Positions 1 through 9,090 are shown, numbered from the stretch's first letter. The stretch is DNA of 64,000 nucleotides from Pseudooceanicola marinus (GCF_002786295.1 NZ_PGTC01000018.1:62001-126000), one strand, 5' to 3'. Notes: generated by a model not told the origin, from the sequence alone. Numbers and translations: made by a program.

Positions 1-98
1 TGCCTGCAGGCGCGGACGCAGAGACCTGGTTCCGCGAAGCCCGCCTTGGCACAGCGTGACGCGTCCGATGCTGATCTCCCTCTCGAACGGAAACTCCC

Positions 99-1037
99 AT
101 GAACAGACTTATTTCTCTCTCCCGCGCACTGCCGACACCAGAGCCAGAGATCACCGTCGCTTATACCCCGATCCGGCTGCCCATGCCTGGCCGCCAGCCG
201 CTTGAGCTGCGCCTGACGGCCCCGGCCGTCGGGTCGAACCTGCCTATCGTGATCCTGTCGCATGGCTTCGGCCCCTCCAACTACATCCCCTCCAAGGACG
301 GCTATGCCCCGCTTGCGCAGTTCTGGGCCGAACGGGGTGTGGCCGTTATCCAGCCCACCCACGCCAGCTCACGGGTCGGCGGGCGCGACCCGGATTTGCC
401 CGGCGGGCCCTTCTTCTGGCGCGAGAGGGTGGCGGAAATACGCGCCATCCTCGACCAACTGACCGAGGTCGAGCGGCAGGCCCCGGCAGTGGCAGGGCGG
501 CTTGATCATGAGCGGATCGCGGTGGCCGGGCATTCCTTTGGCGGGTTCCCCTGCAGCCTGTTGCTTGGCGCGCGCCTGCAGGGGGAGGACTTTTCCGATC
601 CGCGGATCCGTGCCGGCATCCTGCTGGCCTCTCCGGGCCGTGGCGGTGCGGACCTGACCCCGGAAAACGCCACACGCTTTCCGTTCTTCGATGTGGACTT
701 TAGCGGCATCAGCACCCCGACGCTCGTGGTTTGCGGAGCCGATGACGACCCGCATTTCACGCCGCGCGGTCCCGACTGGCATGCCGATCCGTACCACGAC
801 GCCGCCGGCGCCGAGGCTCTGCTGACGATCAACGGCGTCGGCCATGGCCTGGGCGGTATCGCAGGGTGGGACGCGCGCGAAACCGAAGCAGAAGACCCAG
901 ACGCGCTGGAGGCCACGCGGCGGCTCACGCTAGCCTGGTTGAGGAGCACATTTGCAATAGACCCTGCCGCTTGGATGCAAAGCCGGTCCGCACTCAAGAA
1001 AAGCGCGGCATCAATTGCGGAGATCACATCAAGATAG
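99..1037 (+). CDS. alpha/beta-fold hydrolase (dienelactone hydrolase/PAF-acetylhydrolase-like)
   Basis: A 312-residue alpha/beta hydrolase, probably a cytoplasmic esterase or lipase-like enzyme; the substrate cannot be read from sequence. The nucleophile elbow GHSFGG places the catalytic serine near residue 146. An oxyanion-type strand (VILSHGFGPS) lies near residues 51-60. Candidate acid and base are the Asp in CGADDD (about 215) and the His in GVGHG (249). There is no signal peptide. The ATG at 99 follows a GGAAA stretch. The gene stands alone, convergent with the EamA gene at 1326. The family is clear and the specific name is not. Confidence 0.8.
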   Translation: MNRLISLSRALPTPEPEITVAYTPIRLPMPGRQPLELRLTAPAVGSNLPIVILSHGFGPSNYIPSKDGYAPLAQFWAERGVAVIQPTHASSRVGGRDPDLPGGPFFWRERVAEIRAILDQLTEVERQAPAVAGRLDHERIAVAGHSFGGFPCSLLLGARLQGEDFSDPRIRAGILLASPGRGGADLTPENATRFPFFDVDFSGISTPTLVVCGADDDPHFTPRGPDWHADPYHDAAGAEALLTINGVGHGLGGIAGWDARETEAEDPDALEATRRLTLAWLRSTFAIDPAAWMQSRSALKKSAASIAEITSR

Positions 1038-1280
1038 AGGTGACCGTCAAAGGCAGCTTCGTCCCGCTCTGCCAAACTTGGCCTGCACGATCATGCTGCA
1101 CAATGCCGCCGATGTCTGGCTTGGAGAAGCCGCCCCGCCTCAAAGCTGCACCTCGCGAACGACCGGACTGGGCCGCAAGTTACGGCACCTAGGGGCGAGA
1201 GAGAGCGCCCCGCCTCAGCGTCGCTCCGAGCACACTTTGATCGGTGCAGCAAGGTCCGGCACTGTCCGCTTCAACGAGAC

Positions 1281-1303
1281 GGCCCGAGGCTTTGCCTCGG
1301 GCC
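1281..1303. terminator. stem-loop between convergent genes
   Basis: A perfect 10-bp inverted repeat, GGCCCGAGGC-TTT-GCCTCGGGCC, lies 23 bp beyond the stop of the minus-strand EamA gene and about 245 bp after the hydrolase stop. It could end transcription from either side. The T-tract is weak, so termination is inferred from position and stem strength. The rest of the 1038-1325 gap shows no gene. Confidence 0.55.
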
Positions 1304-1325
1304 TCTGGGCGCATCCGACGTTGCG

Positions 1326-2216
1326 CTACCTCGCTGGGCTGTGCCCGGGCATGGGCGCCTTCGGAGCGCCATTGCGGAGCGCGTGCTGCCCGAGCCAGAC
1401 GCTCACCAGGACCAGAACCATGCCGCTGCTCTGAAGGAGGCTCAATGTTTCGCCCAGAAGGATCAGCCCGAGCAGTGTCGCGGCTATGGGACTGAGGAAG
1501 CCCAGTGGCGCCACGGCCGCAGGGCCAAGCCGGGCAATCCCGCGGAACCAGAAGAAGTAAGTGAAAGCCCCGCCAATCAGGCTCAGATAGAGGAACCCAA
1601 GCACCGTCTTCAGATCAAGCGGCGGCAACGCAGGTTCCGCAAAAAGCGCCACGGGCAACAGCAGCACACCACCGGCGGTAAGCTGCCAAGATGTGAAGGT
1701 GAGTGCAGGGACCGGCGGCTGCCATTTCCGCGTCAGCACGGTGCCGAAGGCCATGGAAACCGCGCCACCAAGAGCCGCGAGAACGCCCAGGCCATCCAGC
1801 GCAGCGCCAGGTGTCAGGACCAGGAGCGCCACACCAAGAAGGCCGGTGACCCCTGCGGTCACCGCAGCCGGCGGGGTGCTCTGCCCCAAGAGCCATTTCG
1901 ACAGGTAAAGCACGATCAGCGGCTGGATGGCGCCAACCGTCGCCGCGACGCCGCCGGGTAGTTGGTAGGCAGCGACAAACAGCAGCCACCAAAATATCGA
2001 GAAATTGAGGGCGCCGAGCACGAAGGACCGGATCACCCATACCCCGCGCGGGAGTTGGCGGGTCAGGAGCAGCAGGAGCAAGCCTGCGGGCAATGCGCGC
2101 AGCACCGCCGCAGTCATCGGGTAGCCGTCCGGCAGCAACTGTGTCGTGACGATATAGGTGCTGCCCCAGATCATCGGCGCAAGCGCCGCCAGAAGCAGGT
2201 CAAGAGAGCGGGACAT
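1326..2216 (-). CDS. EamA/DMT-family transporter
   Basis: About 296 residues with roughly ten hydrophobic helices in two EamA repeats; the opening LLLAALAPMIWGSTYIVTTQ is typical of the family. It is likely an inner-membrane metabolite or drug exporter. The reading frame extends 15 codons upstream, but the ATG at 2216 is preferred: it follows a GAGGAA ribosome site and keeps the palindromic operators outside the gene. It is transcribed away from a MarR regulator across an 83-bp gap with two palindromes, so MarR repression is likely. The substrate is unknown. Confidence 0.85.
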   Translation of the reverse strand: MSRSLDLLLAALAPMIWGSTYIVTTQLLPDGYPMTAAVLRALPAGLLLLLLTRQLPRGVWVIRSFVLGALNFSIFWWLLFVAAYQLPGGVAATVGAIQPLIVLYLSKWLLGQSTPPAAVTAGVTGLLGVALLVLTPGAALDGLGVLAALGGAVSMAFGTVLTRKWQPPVPALTFTSWQLTAGGVLLLPVALFAEPALPPLDLKTVLGFLYLSLIGGAFTYFFWFRGIARLGPAAVAPLGFLSPIAATLLGLILLGETLSLLQSSGMVLVLVSVWLGQHALRNGAPKAPMPGHSPAR

Positions 2217-2230
2217 GGGAGGTTCCTCTA

Positions 2231-2278
2231 AATTATCTTGATGTCGAGATAATTTCCACATATCTTGACGTCAAGATA
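2231..2278. promoter_or_regulatory. paired MarR-type operators in the divergent promoter
   Basis: Two palindromes sit between the EamA and MarR genes. Site 1 (2231-2254) is a 24-bp imperfect palindrome, AATTATCTTGAT/GTCGAGATAATT, with two mismatched pairs. Site 2 (2261-2278) is a perfect 18-bp palindrome, TATCTTGACGTCAAGATA. Both share the half-site TATCTTGA or TATCTCGA, and the centres are 27 bp apart. MarR proteins usually bind such 16-20 bp palindromes. Assignment to the adjacent MarR gene is inference from position. Confidence 0.75.
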
Positions 2279-2299
2279 CCTTCTGCCTAGAAGGCCAAT

Positions 2300-2797
2300 A
2301 TGGATGCAGTGGATCAGATACTTGAACAATGGCGGCAGGCGCGGCCTGACCTGGATGTCAGCGCAATGGGCCCGATCGGGCGGCTCTCGCGTGTGTTCCA
2401 TCACCACGCCCGCCGGATGAACGAGACCTTCGCCCGGCATGACCTGAACGCCGCCGGGTTCGACGTGCTGGCGACGCTGCGTCGTTCCGGCCCCCCATAT
2501 GCCTTGTCCCCGGGGGAGTTGATGGCCTCGATGATGATCACCTCCGGCACGATGACCAATCGCATCGACCAGCTGATCAAACAGGGCCTGGTTACGCGGG
2601 CCAAGGATCCCGGGGATGCCCGCCGCGCGGTGGTGAAGCTCACCACGACGGGGTTCGACCTGATCGACCAGGCTGTCGCCGCGCATGTGAAGACACAGAA
2701 CGAACTGCTGGCTGCGCTGTCCGATCAGGAGATCGCCGCGCTGGACGACGGTTTGCGGAAGCTGATGGCGGCGGGAGAGCGCGATAGCGGACATTGA
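2300..2797 (+). CDS. MarR-family transcriptional regulator
   Basis: A 165-residue winged-helix regulator. The recognition helix region, around MITSGTMTNRIDQLIKQGLV (residues 75-94), is followed by the wing with the DPGDARR motif typical of MarR. Amphipathic dimerisation helices flank it at both ends. The length is normal for the family. It lies divergent from an EamA exporter with two palindromic sites between them, the standard layout of a ligand-responsive repressor controlling an efflux gene and itself. The ligand is unknown. Confidence 0.88.
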   Translation: MDAVDQILEQWRQARPDLDVSAMGPIGRLSRVFHHHARRMNETFARHDLNAAGFDVLATLRRSGPPYALSPGELMASMMITSGTMTNRIDQLIKQGLVTRAKDPGDARRAVVKLTTTGFDLIDQAVAAHVKTQNELLAALSDQEIAALDDGLRKLMAAGERDSGH

Positions 2798-3064
2798 CGC
2801 ACGCGCAGAGAGTGCACGCTTCGTCTGCCTATCGGTCGCCCAATCGCCTCGGATTGAAGGTCCGGTTCACCGGGCTGGACCACTTTGCGAAAGGCGTGGG
2901 AGCAGACATCGGTCGCGCCTGGTTGAAGGTCGGCAATGGGCCGGTTGCATCAGCGGGCTCAGGCATGCCCCCGTCGAGTGCCATGTCCGCTACCTGCACT
3001 CAGCGGTCCCCCAGTTATCGCGTTGCAATACAGACATACCGCAACACCAACCTCCTTCCTCTGC

Positions 3065-3868
3065 TTATACCACCGGCGTGTTCAGCATCAGCCAGACAAT
3101 CCCCAGCACCGCCGCGAAAGCAGGGAAGCCGAAGCCGAACCACCTGCGAAACAGCCAGTGATACTGCGTGGGCAGCGGGGCGCCCTCCTCCGCGGCCAGA
3201 CGCGCCAGGTCGCGCATGCGGATTTGCATCCAGACCACCGGCAGCCAGAACAGGCCAACGACGACATAGAGCGTCAGCCCCGGCAGGACCTTCACCATCG
3301 GCCCCAGCGGATCTGCCCAGAGGTCGGCGGCCACGACCAGGCTGCCCATAAGCTAGGCCAGCGACAGCGCCACCATCCCGAGCGCGGCACGGATCACCCA
3401 GGGCCGCCAGAGGATCGCCAGCCCAAGGGCGACATCCGCCAGCGCGCCGCCAGTGACGACCGGCGGGGCGATCCAGCCCGGCACCACACGCCCGGTCAGC
3501 CCCGCCATGGCCCGGCCGGGATCCAGCAGCGTGATCAGTTCCGAGAGGCACCACAACCGCGACAGCACCCCGATTGCCATTGGCAGAAGCAGGAAGGCGC
3601 GGGCGAAGAGCCTCTCCTGCCGGGTTGAGTGCAGCTGCGCCAGCGATAGCTCCAGGCTTTGGCAAGGCGTGCCGCCCGCCTGCGCCCATGCTGTCGGGTC
3701 CCCCCGAATGCCATCGGCCAGCGCCTGCAGTGCGGTGGTCCTCAGTGGCGAGCGCCAGCCCAGATGGCCCAGGAGATCCGCGCCCTTGCCCAACCAGCGG
3801 AGCATGAAGCCGGGCACCATCGGGCGACCCTTGAACGCATGGATTGCGTGAGAACGTCGTGGGACACC
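3065..3868 (-). pseudogene. decayed SDR-DoxX-like gene fused to the tail of a DUF2269 gene
   Basis: Two adjacent minus-strand reading pieces. The upstream piece (3353 to about 3868) resembles the C-terminal DoxX-like domain of SDR/epimerase proteins (FKGRPMVPGFMLRWLGKGAD near its start, membrane helices after). The N-terminal Rossmann domain is missing; an in-frame TAA lies at 3869-3871. A TAG at 3353-3355 interrupts it. Reading in the same frame past the TAG gives DLWADPLGPMVKVLPGL, which looks like the normal end of the DoxX-like domain. This runs straight into the C-terminal half of a DUF2269 membrane protein (LPVVWMQIRMRDL...HWLFRRWFGFGFPAF). Loss of the SDR part, one nonsense codon and a deletion joining the two genes explain this best. 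The 94-codon part from 3349 could still be translated. Confidence 0.65.
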
Positions 3869-4093
3869 TTATCTGCAACCTATTGATCTCAATAAACCGC
3901 TCCCTTATGAGCTACGGGACACCTCTTGACTGAATTCCAAGTGAAGAAACCTCTCTACCGGAGCTCTCTACCCGCTCCAGTTCCTTCGCGCGTTTTCCAT
4001 TCCCGCGCCCGGTGCCGGGCGGCCATCTCTTTGGACCGTTCCGAAGCTCTGGCCCGGCGCCCTGCGGCGCCCAGACCACCGGCCCGCTGAACC

Positions 4094-5176
4094 TTGCAAG
4101 ATCTTCCCAGGACAATCGCCCGCGTCGTCGTTCTCTGCCTCATCGGGCTGACAGGCGGCTACCTGGCGCACCTGGCGCATCTGCCCCTGCCCTACATGCT
4201 GGGCTCGCTCTTCCTGGTCGGGGTCCTGACCGCTGTCTTCCCCCGCGCACTGCCCCACGACTACCGCTTCCCCGAGGGGTTCCGTTCGCTCTTCATCGCC
4301 ACCATCGGGGCGACGATCGGGGCACAGATCAGCTGGGACGTGGTGGGCAACATGCCGCGGCTCTGGGCCTCCATCCTGGCGCTGACGCTATTCGTGCCGC
4401 TGACGCAGGCGGTCAACTTCGTCATCTTCCGCCACCTCGGCGGCTATGACCAGGCCACGGCCTTCTACGCCGGGGCGCCTGGCGGGCTGATCGATTCGAT
4501 CATCGCGGGCGAACAGGCCGGGGCCGATGTGCGCATCCTGGCGGTGCAGCAGTTCCTGCGCATCATCGTGGTGGTGGCCGGCCTGCCGGTGGCCCTGTCG
4601 CTGTGGTATGGCCATCCCGTCGGCTCCTCCGCCGGCATCAGCTTCAGCGACCACGCCGTCGGGCTGGAGCACCTGCCGGAGGTCTTCGGCGCGGCCCTGG
4701 TCGGGCTTGTCGTCTTCCGCCGCCTGCACCTGCCCGCCTCGCAGCTGATCGGCCCGATGATCTGCGCCGCTATCCTGACGCTCTCGGGGCTGGCGGTGAT
4801 CGAGGCGCCGCAATGGGTCGTCTCAGGCTGTCAGGTGGTGATCGGCACCTCGCTGGGCACCCGGTTCATCGGCGTGGAGTGGGCGCGGCTGCTGCGCGCC
4901 ACCTGGCTGTCGGCGCTGTCGGTCACTTCCATGCTGGCCATCGGCCTGAGCATGTCCTTCGCCGTGGCGCCGCTGACCGGACTGGACCTCGATGTGCTTT
5001 TCATTTCCTTCGCGCCGGGGGGCGTCACGGAAATGGCACTGGTGGCGCTGTCGCTGAACGCCAGCCCGGCGGTGGTGACCCTGCACCACCTCTACCGCAT
5101 CATCCTGACCGTGGTGCAGCTGAGCTGGGTGACCAAGCGCGGCTGGTTCAACACGGCCCGCGATCCAAAGGCATGA
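4094..5176 (+). CDS. AbrB-family membrane protein (putative transporter)
   Basis: A 360-residue polytopic inner-membrane protein of the AbrB (PF05145) family, sometimes labelled ammonia monooxygenase/AbrB without good evidence. Two halves repeat the same pattern, each with a PGG signature: GAPGGLIDSI (about 128) and APGGVTEMAL (about 308). The frame is closed by TGA at 4088-4090, and the first internal ATG would remove the first helix, so the TTG at 4094 is the likely start. Its ribosome site is poor. It overlaps the downstream GNAT gene by ATGA, so the two are translationally coupled. The substrate is unknown. Confidence 0.75.
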   Translation: MQDLPRTIARVVVLCLIGLTGGYLAHLAHLPLPYMLGSLFLVGVLTAVFPRALPHDYRFPEGFRSLFIATIGATIGAQISWDVVGNMPRLWASILALTLFVPLTQAVNFVIFRHLGGYDQATAFYAGAPGGLIDSIIAGEQAGADVRILAVQQFLRIIVVVAGLPVALSLWYGHPVGSSAGISFSDHAVGLEHLPEVFGAALVGLVVFRRLHLPASQLIGPMICAAILTLSGLAVIEAPQWVVSGCQVVIGTSLGTRFIGVEWARLLRATWLSALSVTSMLAIGLSMSFAVAPLTGLDLDVLFISFAPGGVTEMALVALSLNASPAVVTLHHLYRIILTVVQLSWVTKRGWFNTARDPKA

Positions 5177-5625
5177 AGACCGAGCTGCGCCGCGCCACGG
5201 GAGCCGATGCCGCCGCGCTGCTTCCGCTCTACCTGGACCTTTTCCGCGAGGATGCCATCCTCACGCCCGCGAGAGACGTCGCCGCAAACCTCGCCGTCAT
5301 GCTGGAGGACCCCCGCGCGGCCCATTGGCTGATCGAGGAAGACGGCCAGGTCATCGCCCTGGCGGCCGGATCGCTGACATTCGGGGTGGAATACGGGCTG
5401 TCGGCGGAACTGGAAGACCTCTATGTCACGCCGCCCGCCCGGGGTCGGGGCCTCGCCCGCCTGCTGGCCCATGCGGTCATCGACTGGGCCAGGGACCAGG
5501 GCGCCACCGATATGGTCCTGGTCATCACGCCGCAGGCGGAGGCCGAACAGGGCCTCACCGCCTTCTACGAAAAGCTGGGCTTTGGGCCGTCGTCCCGGAT
5601 CACGCTGAGCCGGACGACGGGCTGA
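5173..5625 (+). CDS. GNAT-family N-acetyltransferase
   Basis: A 150-residue GNAT enzyme that would transfer an acetyl group from acetyl-CoA to an amine. The acetyl-CoA loop is visible as VTPPARGRGLARLLAHAVIDW (motif A, about 85-105), and the closing FYEKLGFGP is the usual GNAT motif B. The start ATG overlaps the stop of the AbrB-type gene (ATGA). The substrate cannot be predicted; pairing with a membrane protein does not identify it. Confidence 0.85.
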   Translation: MKTELRRATGADAAALLPLYLDLFREDAILTPARDVAANLAVMLEDPRAAHWLIEEDGQVIALAAGSLTFGVEYGLSAELEDLYVTPPARGRGLARLLAHAVIDWARDQGATDMVLVITPQAEAEQGLTAFYEKLGFGPSSRITLSRTTG

Positions 5626-5644
5626 CGGCAGGCCACGGGCGCGA

Positions 5645-7477
5645 TCAGCCCGCCGCCTTCTCCTCCAGTTCCATCCATTCCTCCTCGGCGGCGGCAAGCA
5701 TTTTCTGCCGTTCCGCCAGCGCCTCGGTGCCCTTCTGGAACTTCACCGGCTCCTTCTGGTACATGTCGGGCTGCGCAAGGAAAGCCTCCAGCTTGGCGAT
5801 CTCCGCCTCGATCCGCTCGATCACCGAGGGCAGCTCCTCCAGCCGGTGCTTCTCGGTGAAGGACAGGCCCGCCTTCTGCGCCTTGGGCGCGGGTTTGGCG
5901 GCCTCCGCCTTCGGTGCCTCGGATTTGGCAGACGCCTTGGGCGATCCCTCGCCCAGCTCCGCCAGCCGCTCCTCGCGCTGCGCGCGGTAGTCCGTCCAGC
6001 CACCGGCATAGACGGTCGCGCGGCCATTGCCCTCCATCGCGATGGTCGTCGAGGCCACCCGGTCGAGGAAGTCGCGGTCGTGGCTGACCAGCAGCACGGT
6101 GCCGTCGTAGTCGTCCAGCAGTTCCTGCAGCAGGTCCAGCGTTTCGACATCCAGGTCGTTGGTCGGTTCGTCGAGAACCAGAATGTTCGATTCCTTGGCC
6201 ATCAGCTTGGCCAGCAGCAGGCGCGCCTTTTCGCCACCCGACAGCGATTTGACCTTGGCGCGGGCCTGCGCCTCGTCAAACAGGAACTCCTTAAGGTAGC
6301 CCACGACATGCTTGGGCGTGCCGCGCACCATCACCTGGTCGGCGGCGCCCGAGACGCGCATTTCCTTGTCGCCGGTCAGGCTTTCCCACAGGGTCATTTC
6401 CGGATCCAGCGCCGCGCGGCTCTGGTCGAAGATGGCGGGCACAAGGTTGGTGCCCAGCTTCACCTCGCCCTCGTCGGGGGCGACCTCTCCCATCAGCATC
6501 TTGATCAGGGTCGTCTTGCCCACCCCGTTGGGGCCGACGAAGGCCACCCGGTCACCGCGGTTCACCAGCAGGTCGAATTTCGTCACGATCCGCTTGTCGC
6601 CGAACCCCTTGGCCAGGCCCTTGGCCTCGATCACTTTCTTGCCGCTGGCGGGCCCGGCCTCCAGCTCCATCGCGGCGGTGCCCTTGCGGCGGATCTGGTT
6701 GCCACGTTCCTCGCGCAGGGCCTGGAGGTTGCGCACCCGGCCCTGGTTGCGCTTGCGCCGCGCGCTGATGCCCTCCACGGCCCAGCGGGCCTCGGCCTTG
6801 ATCTTGCGATCGAGCTTGTGGCGGGCGATGTCCTCTTCCTCCCAGACCTTGTCGCGCCAGGCCTCGAAATCCTCGAACCCCTTCTCCTGACGCCGCACGG
6901 CCCCGCGGTCGATCCACAGGGTGGCGCGGGTCAGGGCGCGCAGGAAGGCGCGGTCGTGAGAGATCAGCACGAAGGCCGCGCGGGTCTGCTTCAGCTCGTT
7001 TTCCAGCCAGGCGATCGCTTCGATGTCGAGGTGGTTGGTCGGCTCATCCAGCAGCATCAGCTCGGGCGCCTCGGCCATCAGCTTGGCCAGCGCGGCGCGG
7101 CGCCTCTCGCCGCCCGAGGCGGTTTCCACCGGGCGATCGGGGTCGAACTTCAGCCCCTCGCTCGCGATCTCGACCTTGTACTGTTCCGACACGTCCAGCC
7201 GCGACATGGCGAATTCGCCCAGGGTGGCGAAGCCGGACATATCCGGCTCCTGCTCCATGTAGCCCACGGTGGTACCCGGGCTGAGGACGACCTCGCCCTT
7301 GTCCGCCTCTACAAGGCCCGCCATGACCTTCATCAGGGTGGATTTGCCCGACCCGTTGCGCCCCACCAGGGCCACCCGGTCACCGGGCTGCACGGAAAGG
7401 GAAAGATCGTCGAAAACCGGATCGCCGCCGAAGGTCAGGGAGATCGAGGTGAGTTGGAGAAGGGGTGCCTGTGCCAT
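5645..7477 (-). CDS. uup: ABC-F family ATPase, Uup-like
   Basis: A 610-residue cytoplasmic ABC-F protein with two ATPase domains and no membrane segment. The first domain has Walker A GRNGSGKS (39-46), signature ASGGERRR and Walker B LMLLDEPTNHLD. The second has GPNGVGKTT, LSGGEKARL and ILVLDEPTNDLD. A charged linker rich in Arg/Lys separates them. A coiled-coil C-terminal tail after an Ala/Pro/Lys-rich stretch is characteristic of Uup. ABC-F proteins act on the ribosome or on branched nucleic acids. The subfamily name rests on the C-terminal coiled coil and total length; another ABC-F subtype is possible. Confidence 0.85.
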   Translation of the reverse strand: MAQAPLLQLTSISLTFGGDPVFDDLSLSVQPGDRVALVGRNGSGKSTLMKVMAGLVEADKGEVVLSPGTTVGYMEQEPDMSGFATLGEFAMSRLDVSEQYKVEIASEGLKFDPDRPVETASGGERRRAALAKLMAEAPELMLLDEPTNHLDIEAIAWLENELKQTRAAFVLISHDRAFLRALTRATLWIDRGAVRRQEKGFEDFEAWRDKVWEEEDIARHKLDRKIKAEARWAVEGISARRKRNQGRVRNLQALREERGNQIRRKGTAAMELEAGPASGKKVIEAKGLAKGFGDKRIVTKFDLLVNRGDRVAFVGPNGVGKTTLIKMLMGEVAPDEGEVKLGTNLVPAIFDQSRAALDPEMTLWESLTGDKEMRVSGAADQVMVRGTPKHVVGYLKEFLFDEAQARAKVKSLSGGEKARLLLAKLMAKESNILVLDEPTNDLDVETLDLLQELLDDYDGTVLLVSHDRDFLDRVASTTIAMEGNGRATVYAGGWTDYRAQREERLAELGEGSPKASAKSEAPKAEAAKPAPKAQKAGLSFTEKHRLEELPSVIERIEAEIAKLEAFLAQPDMYQKEPVKFQKGTEALAERQKMLAAAEEEWMELEEKAAG

Positions 7478-7568
7478 GGCGCGCAGCTAATCAGGCGCCG
7501 CGGCGGCGTCAAGCTGGGATGGCAGGGCGGGCGGCAGCGCCGCGGGCCATGGGACCGCCCAGAAAGGT

Positions 7569-7615
7569 CGAGGGCGCCGCAACGCCCACCCGAAGGTGGG
7601 GCTGCGACGCCCTCG
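7569..7615 (-). terminator. strong stem-loop after the PreA-like gene
   Basis: A 47-nt hairpin with outer arms CGAGGGCG (7569-7576) and CGCCCTCG (7608-7615), further pairing of CGCA/TGCG and CCCACC/GGTGGG, and a CGAA loop. It sits between the preA-like stop (7669) and the uup start (7477), with ACCTTTCT after it on the minus strand. It is most likely the terminator of the preA-like gene. Confidence 0.65.
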
Positions 7616-7668
7616 TCAGGATGTCCCAGCGAGCAGGGCGGGCCGCTGCCCGCCCCGCAGTCCGCCGA

Positions 7669-8766
7669 TCAGGCCGATTTCATGAAGCCGCCGTTGTAGT
7701 CCTCGCTCTTCCGGCGGATCTTGGAATGCTCGACGATGCGTTCCCGGGCGATGCCGCGGAAATCCTCGATCGAGGTGTAGCCCTTGCTTTCCATGTAGGC
7801 CGCCAGGTCGTCGCACAGCTCCTTGATCAGCTGCACGCCGACGCCGCCGCTGCCCTTTTCCTCCATCGCGGCGGTGCAGACCTGCAGGTTGCCGGCGCCA
7901 TGGGCGATGAAGTTGAAGGCCTCGCGGAAGCCCTTGATGCCCCCGATGCCGGAAATCGACTGATCCGGGTAGGCGCGGGAGATGTCGGAGACGCGCTGCA
8001 GTGCCTGGTGCAGGATCGCCAGCCCACCCAGACCGCCGGAGGTGACGTAGCCATCGACCTCGACCTCGAACTTGTGGGTTTCGGGATCCATCAGCGGCAG
8101 CGAGGGGAAGGTGTTGCACAGCGAGATCGCCGAGGCGCCGGCCTCGTACGCGGCACCCGCCGCATCGACCAGGGTCGAGGTCGCCGGCGTCAGCTTCACC
8201 CAGATCGGCACGTCGACCTCGTCGGTGACGGCCGCCAGGACGGAACGGATGATGTCCTCGTCATTGGCGATATGGGCGCCCATGTCCTTGCGGTCCATGT
8301 GGGGGCAGGACATGTTCAGCTCGATCCCGTCGCAGCCGACATCGACCACGGCCCGGGCCAGCTTGCGCCAGTTCTGCATCTCTTCCTCGCCGTCGGCACC
8401 GGCCATGATCGAGGCGATGACCATGCGGTCCGGGTAGGCCTCCTTGATCTCCTTCAGGTCCGGCAGCCACTGTTCCAGCGGCTGGTCCGAGATCAGTTCC
8501 CAGTTCCAGGAGGAATGCGACACGGTGTCGGGCCGCTTCATCCGCGAGACATAGGGCTTCTCCTCGCTGGCGCGCTGGTAGATGGTTTTCGGTCCGGCGA
8601 CGTTTTCCACCGGGTGCAGGCCGATCGTCTTGGTGACCACGCCCCCCCAGCCGGCCTCGAAGGCCTTCATGATCTTGCGCTTGCTTTCGGTCGGCGGGGC
8701 CGAGGCAAGGATGAAAGGATTGACGAAGTCGAGACCCGTGAAGGTGGTTTTAAGCGAGACAGTCAT
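7669..8766 (-). CDS. preA: PreA-like dihydropyrimidine/dihydroorotate dehydrogenase-family flavoprotein without ferredoxin domain
   Basis: A 365-residue FMN-binding TIM barrel of the dihydroorotate/dihydropyrimidine dehydrogenase family, which reduces or oxidises pyrimidine rings. The N-terminus LDFVNPFILASAPPT, the IELNMSCPH motif and the IWVKLTP strand are characteristic. PreA proteins usually continue with a C-terminal 4Fe-4S ferredoxin domain. This one ends at GGFMKSA with no CxxCxxC motif, and no preT partner is next to it. The ATG at 8766 is chosen over a 17-codon extension because AGGGGTG precedes it. How it receives electrons is open. Confidence 0.75.
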   Translation of the reverse strand: MTVSLKTTFTGLDFVNPFILASAPPTESKRKIMKAFEAGWGGVVTKTIGLHPVENVAGPKTIYQRASEEKPYVSRMKRPDTVSHSSWNWELISDQPLEQWLPDLKEIKEAYPDRMVIASIMAGADGEEEMQNWRKLARAVVDVGCDGIELNMSCPHMDRKDMGAHIANDEDIIRSVLAAVTDEVDVPIWVKLTPATSTLVDAAGAAYEAGASAISLCNTFPSLPLMDPETHKFEVEVDGYVTSGGLGGLAILHQALQRVSDISRAYPDQSISGIGGIKGFREAFNFIAHGAGNLQVCTAAMEEKGSGGVGVQLIKELCDDLAAYMESKGYTSIEDFRGIARERIVEHSKIRRKSEDYNGGFMKSA

Positions 8767-9090
8767 GGCACACCCCTGTTGTGGCTGGCCCTTGTGGTCG
8801 GGCCTGAGTATTGGCATCAGGAACTCAATTTTTTACCATTTAGTCAACAATGGTCCGGGAAACGCTGTCCTGCCTGGGCAAAACAGCCCTGTGGCGGGCG
8901 GCATTTGATCGAAAACTGTGCAGTTAAGCGGTCTGCCCCCGGTCCGCGCAGGCATCCCTGCCCCGATCCGAAGGTGGGCCGAACTGCCCTGCGCCCCGTC
9001 CTGCGCGCAGTGATGTGTTGCGGCACGCCCCGCCCCCGTGGCACGTCTGGCAGGCCGACCGCCCCTTTCGTCACCGCGTGGACCTGTCCT
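8767..9090. other. 324-bp divergent intergenic region
   Basis: This is the promoter space between the preA-like gene (minus) and the TRIC gene (plus). It contains an AT-rich patch at 8826-8850 and a short inverted repeat ACCATT-N8-AATGGT (8835-8854) that could be an operator. I could not fit a convincing -35/-10 pair or a riboswitch, and I see no small gene. Confidence 0.4.

Noticed and set aside
3872-4093. Possible transposase fragment, because GGGACACC occurs twice (3861 and 3917)
   Set aside because: The reading frames here carry no transposase motif, and a short direct repeat alone is weak evidence.
8835-8854. RutR-type operator before the PreA-like gene
   Set aside because: The inverted repeat ACCATT-N8-AATGGT does not fit the RutR palindrome, so I list it only as an unnamed repeat.
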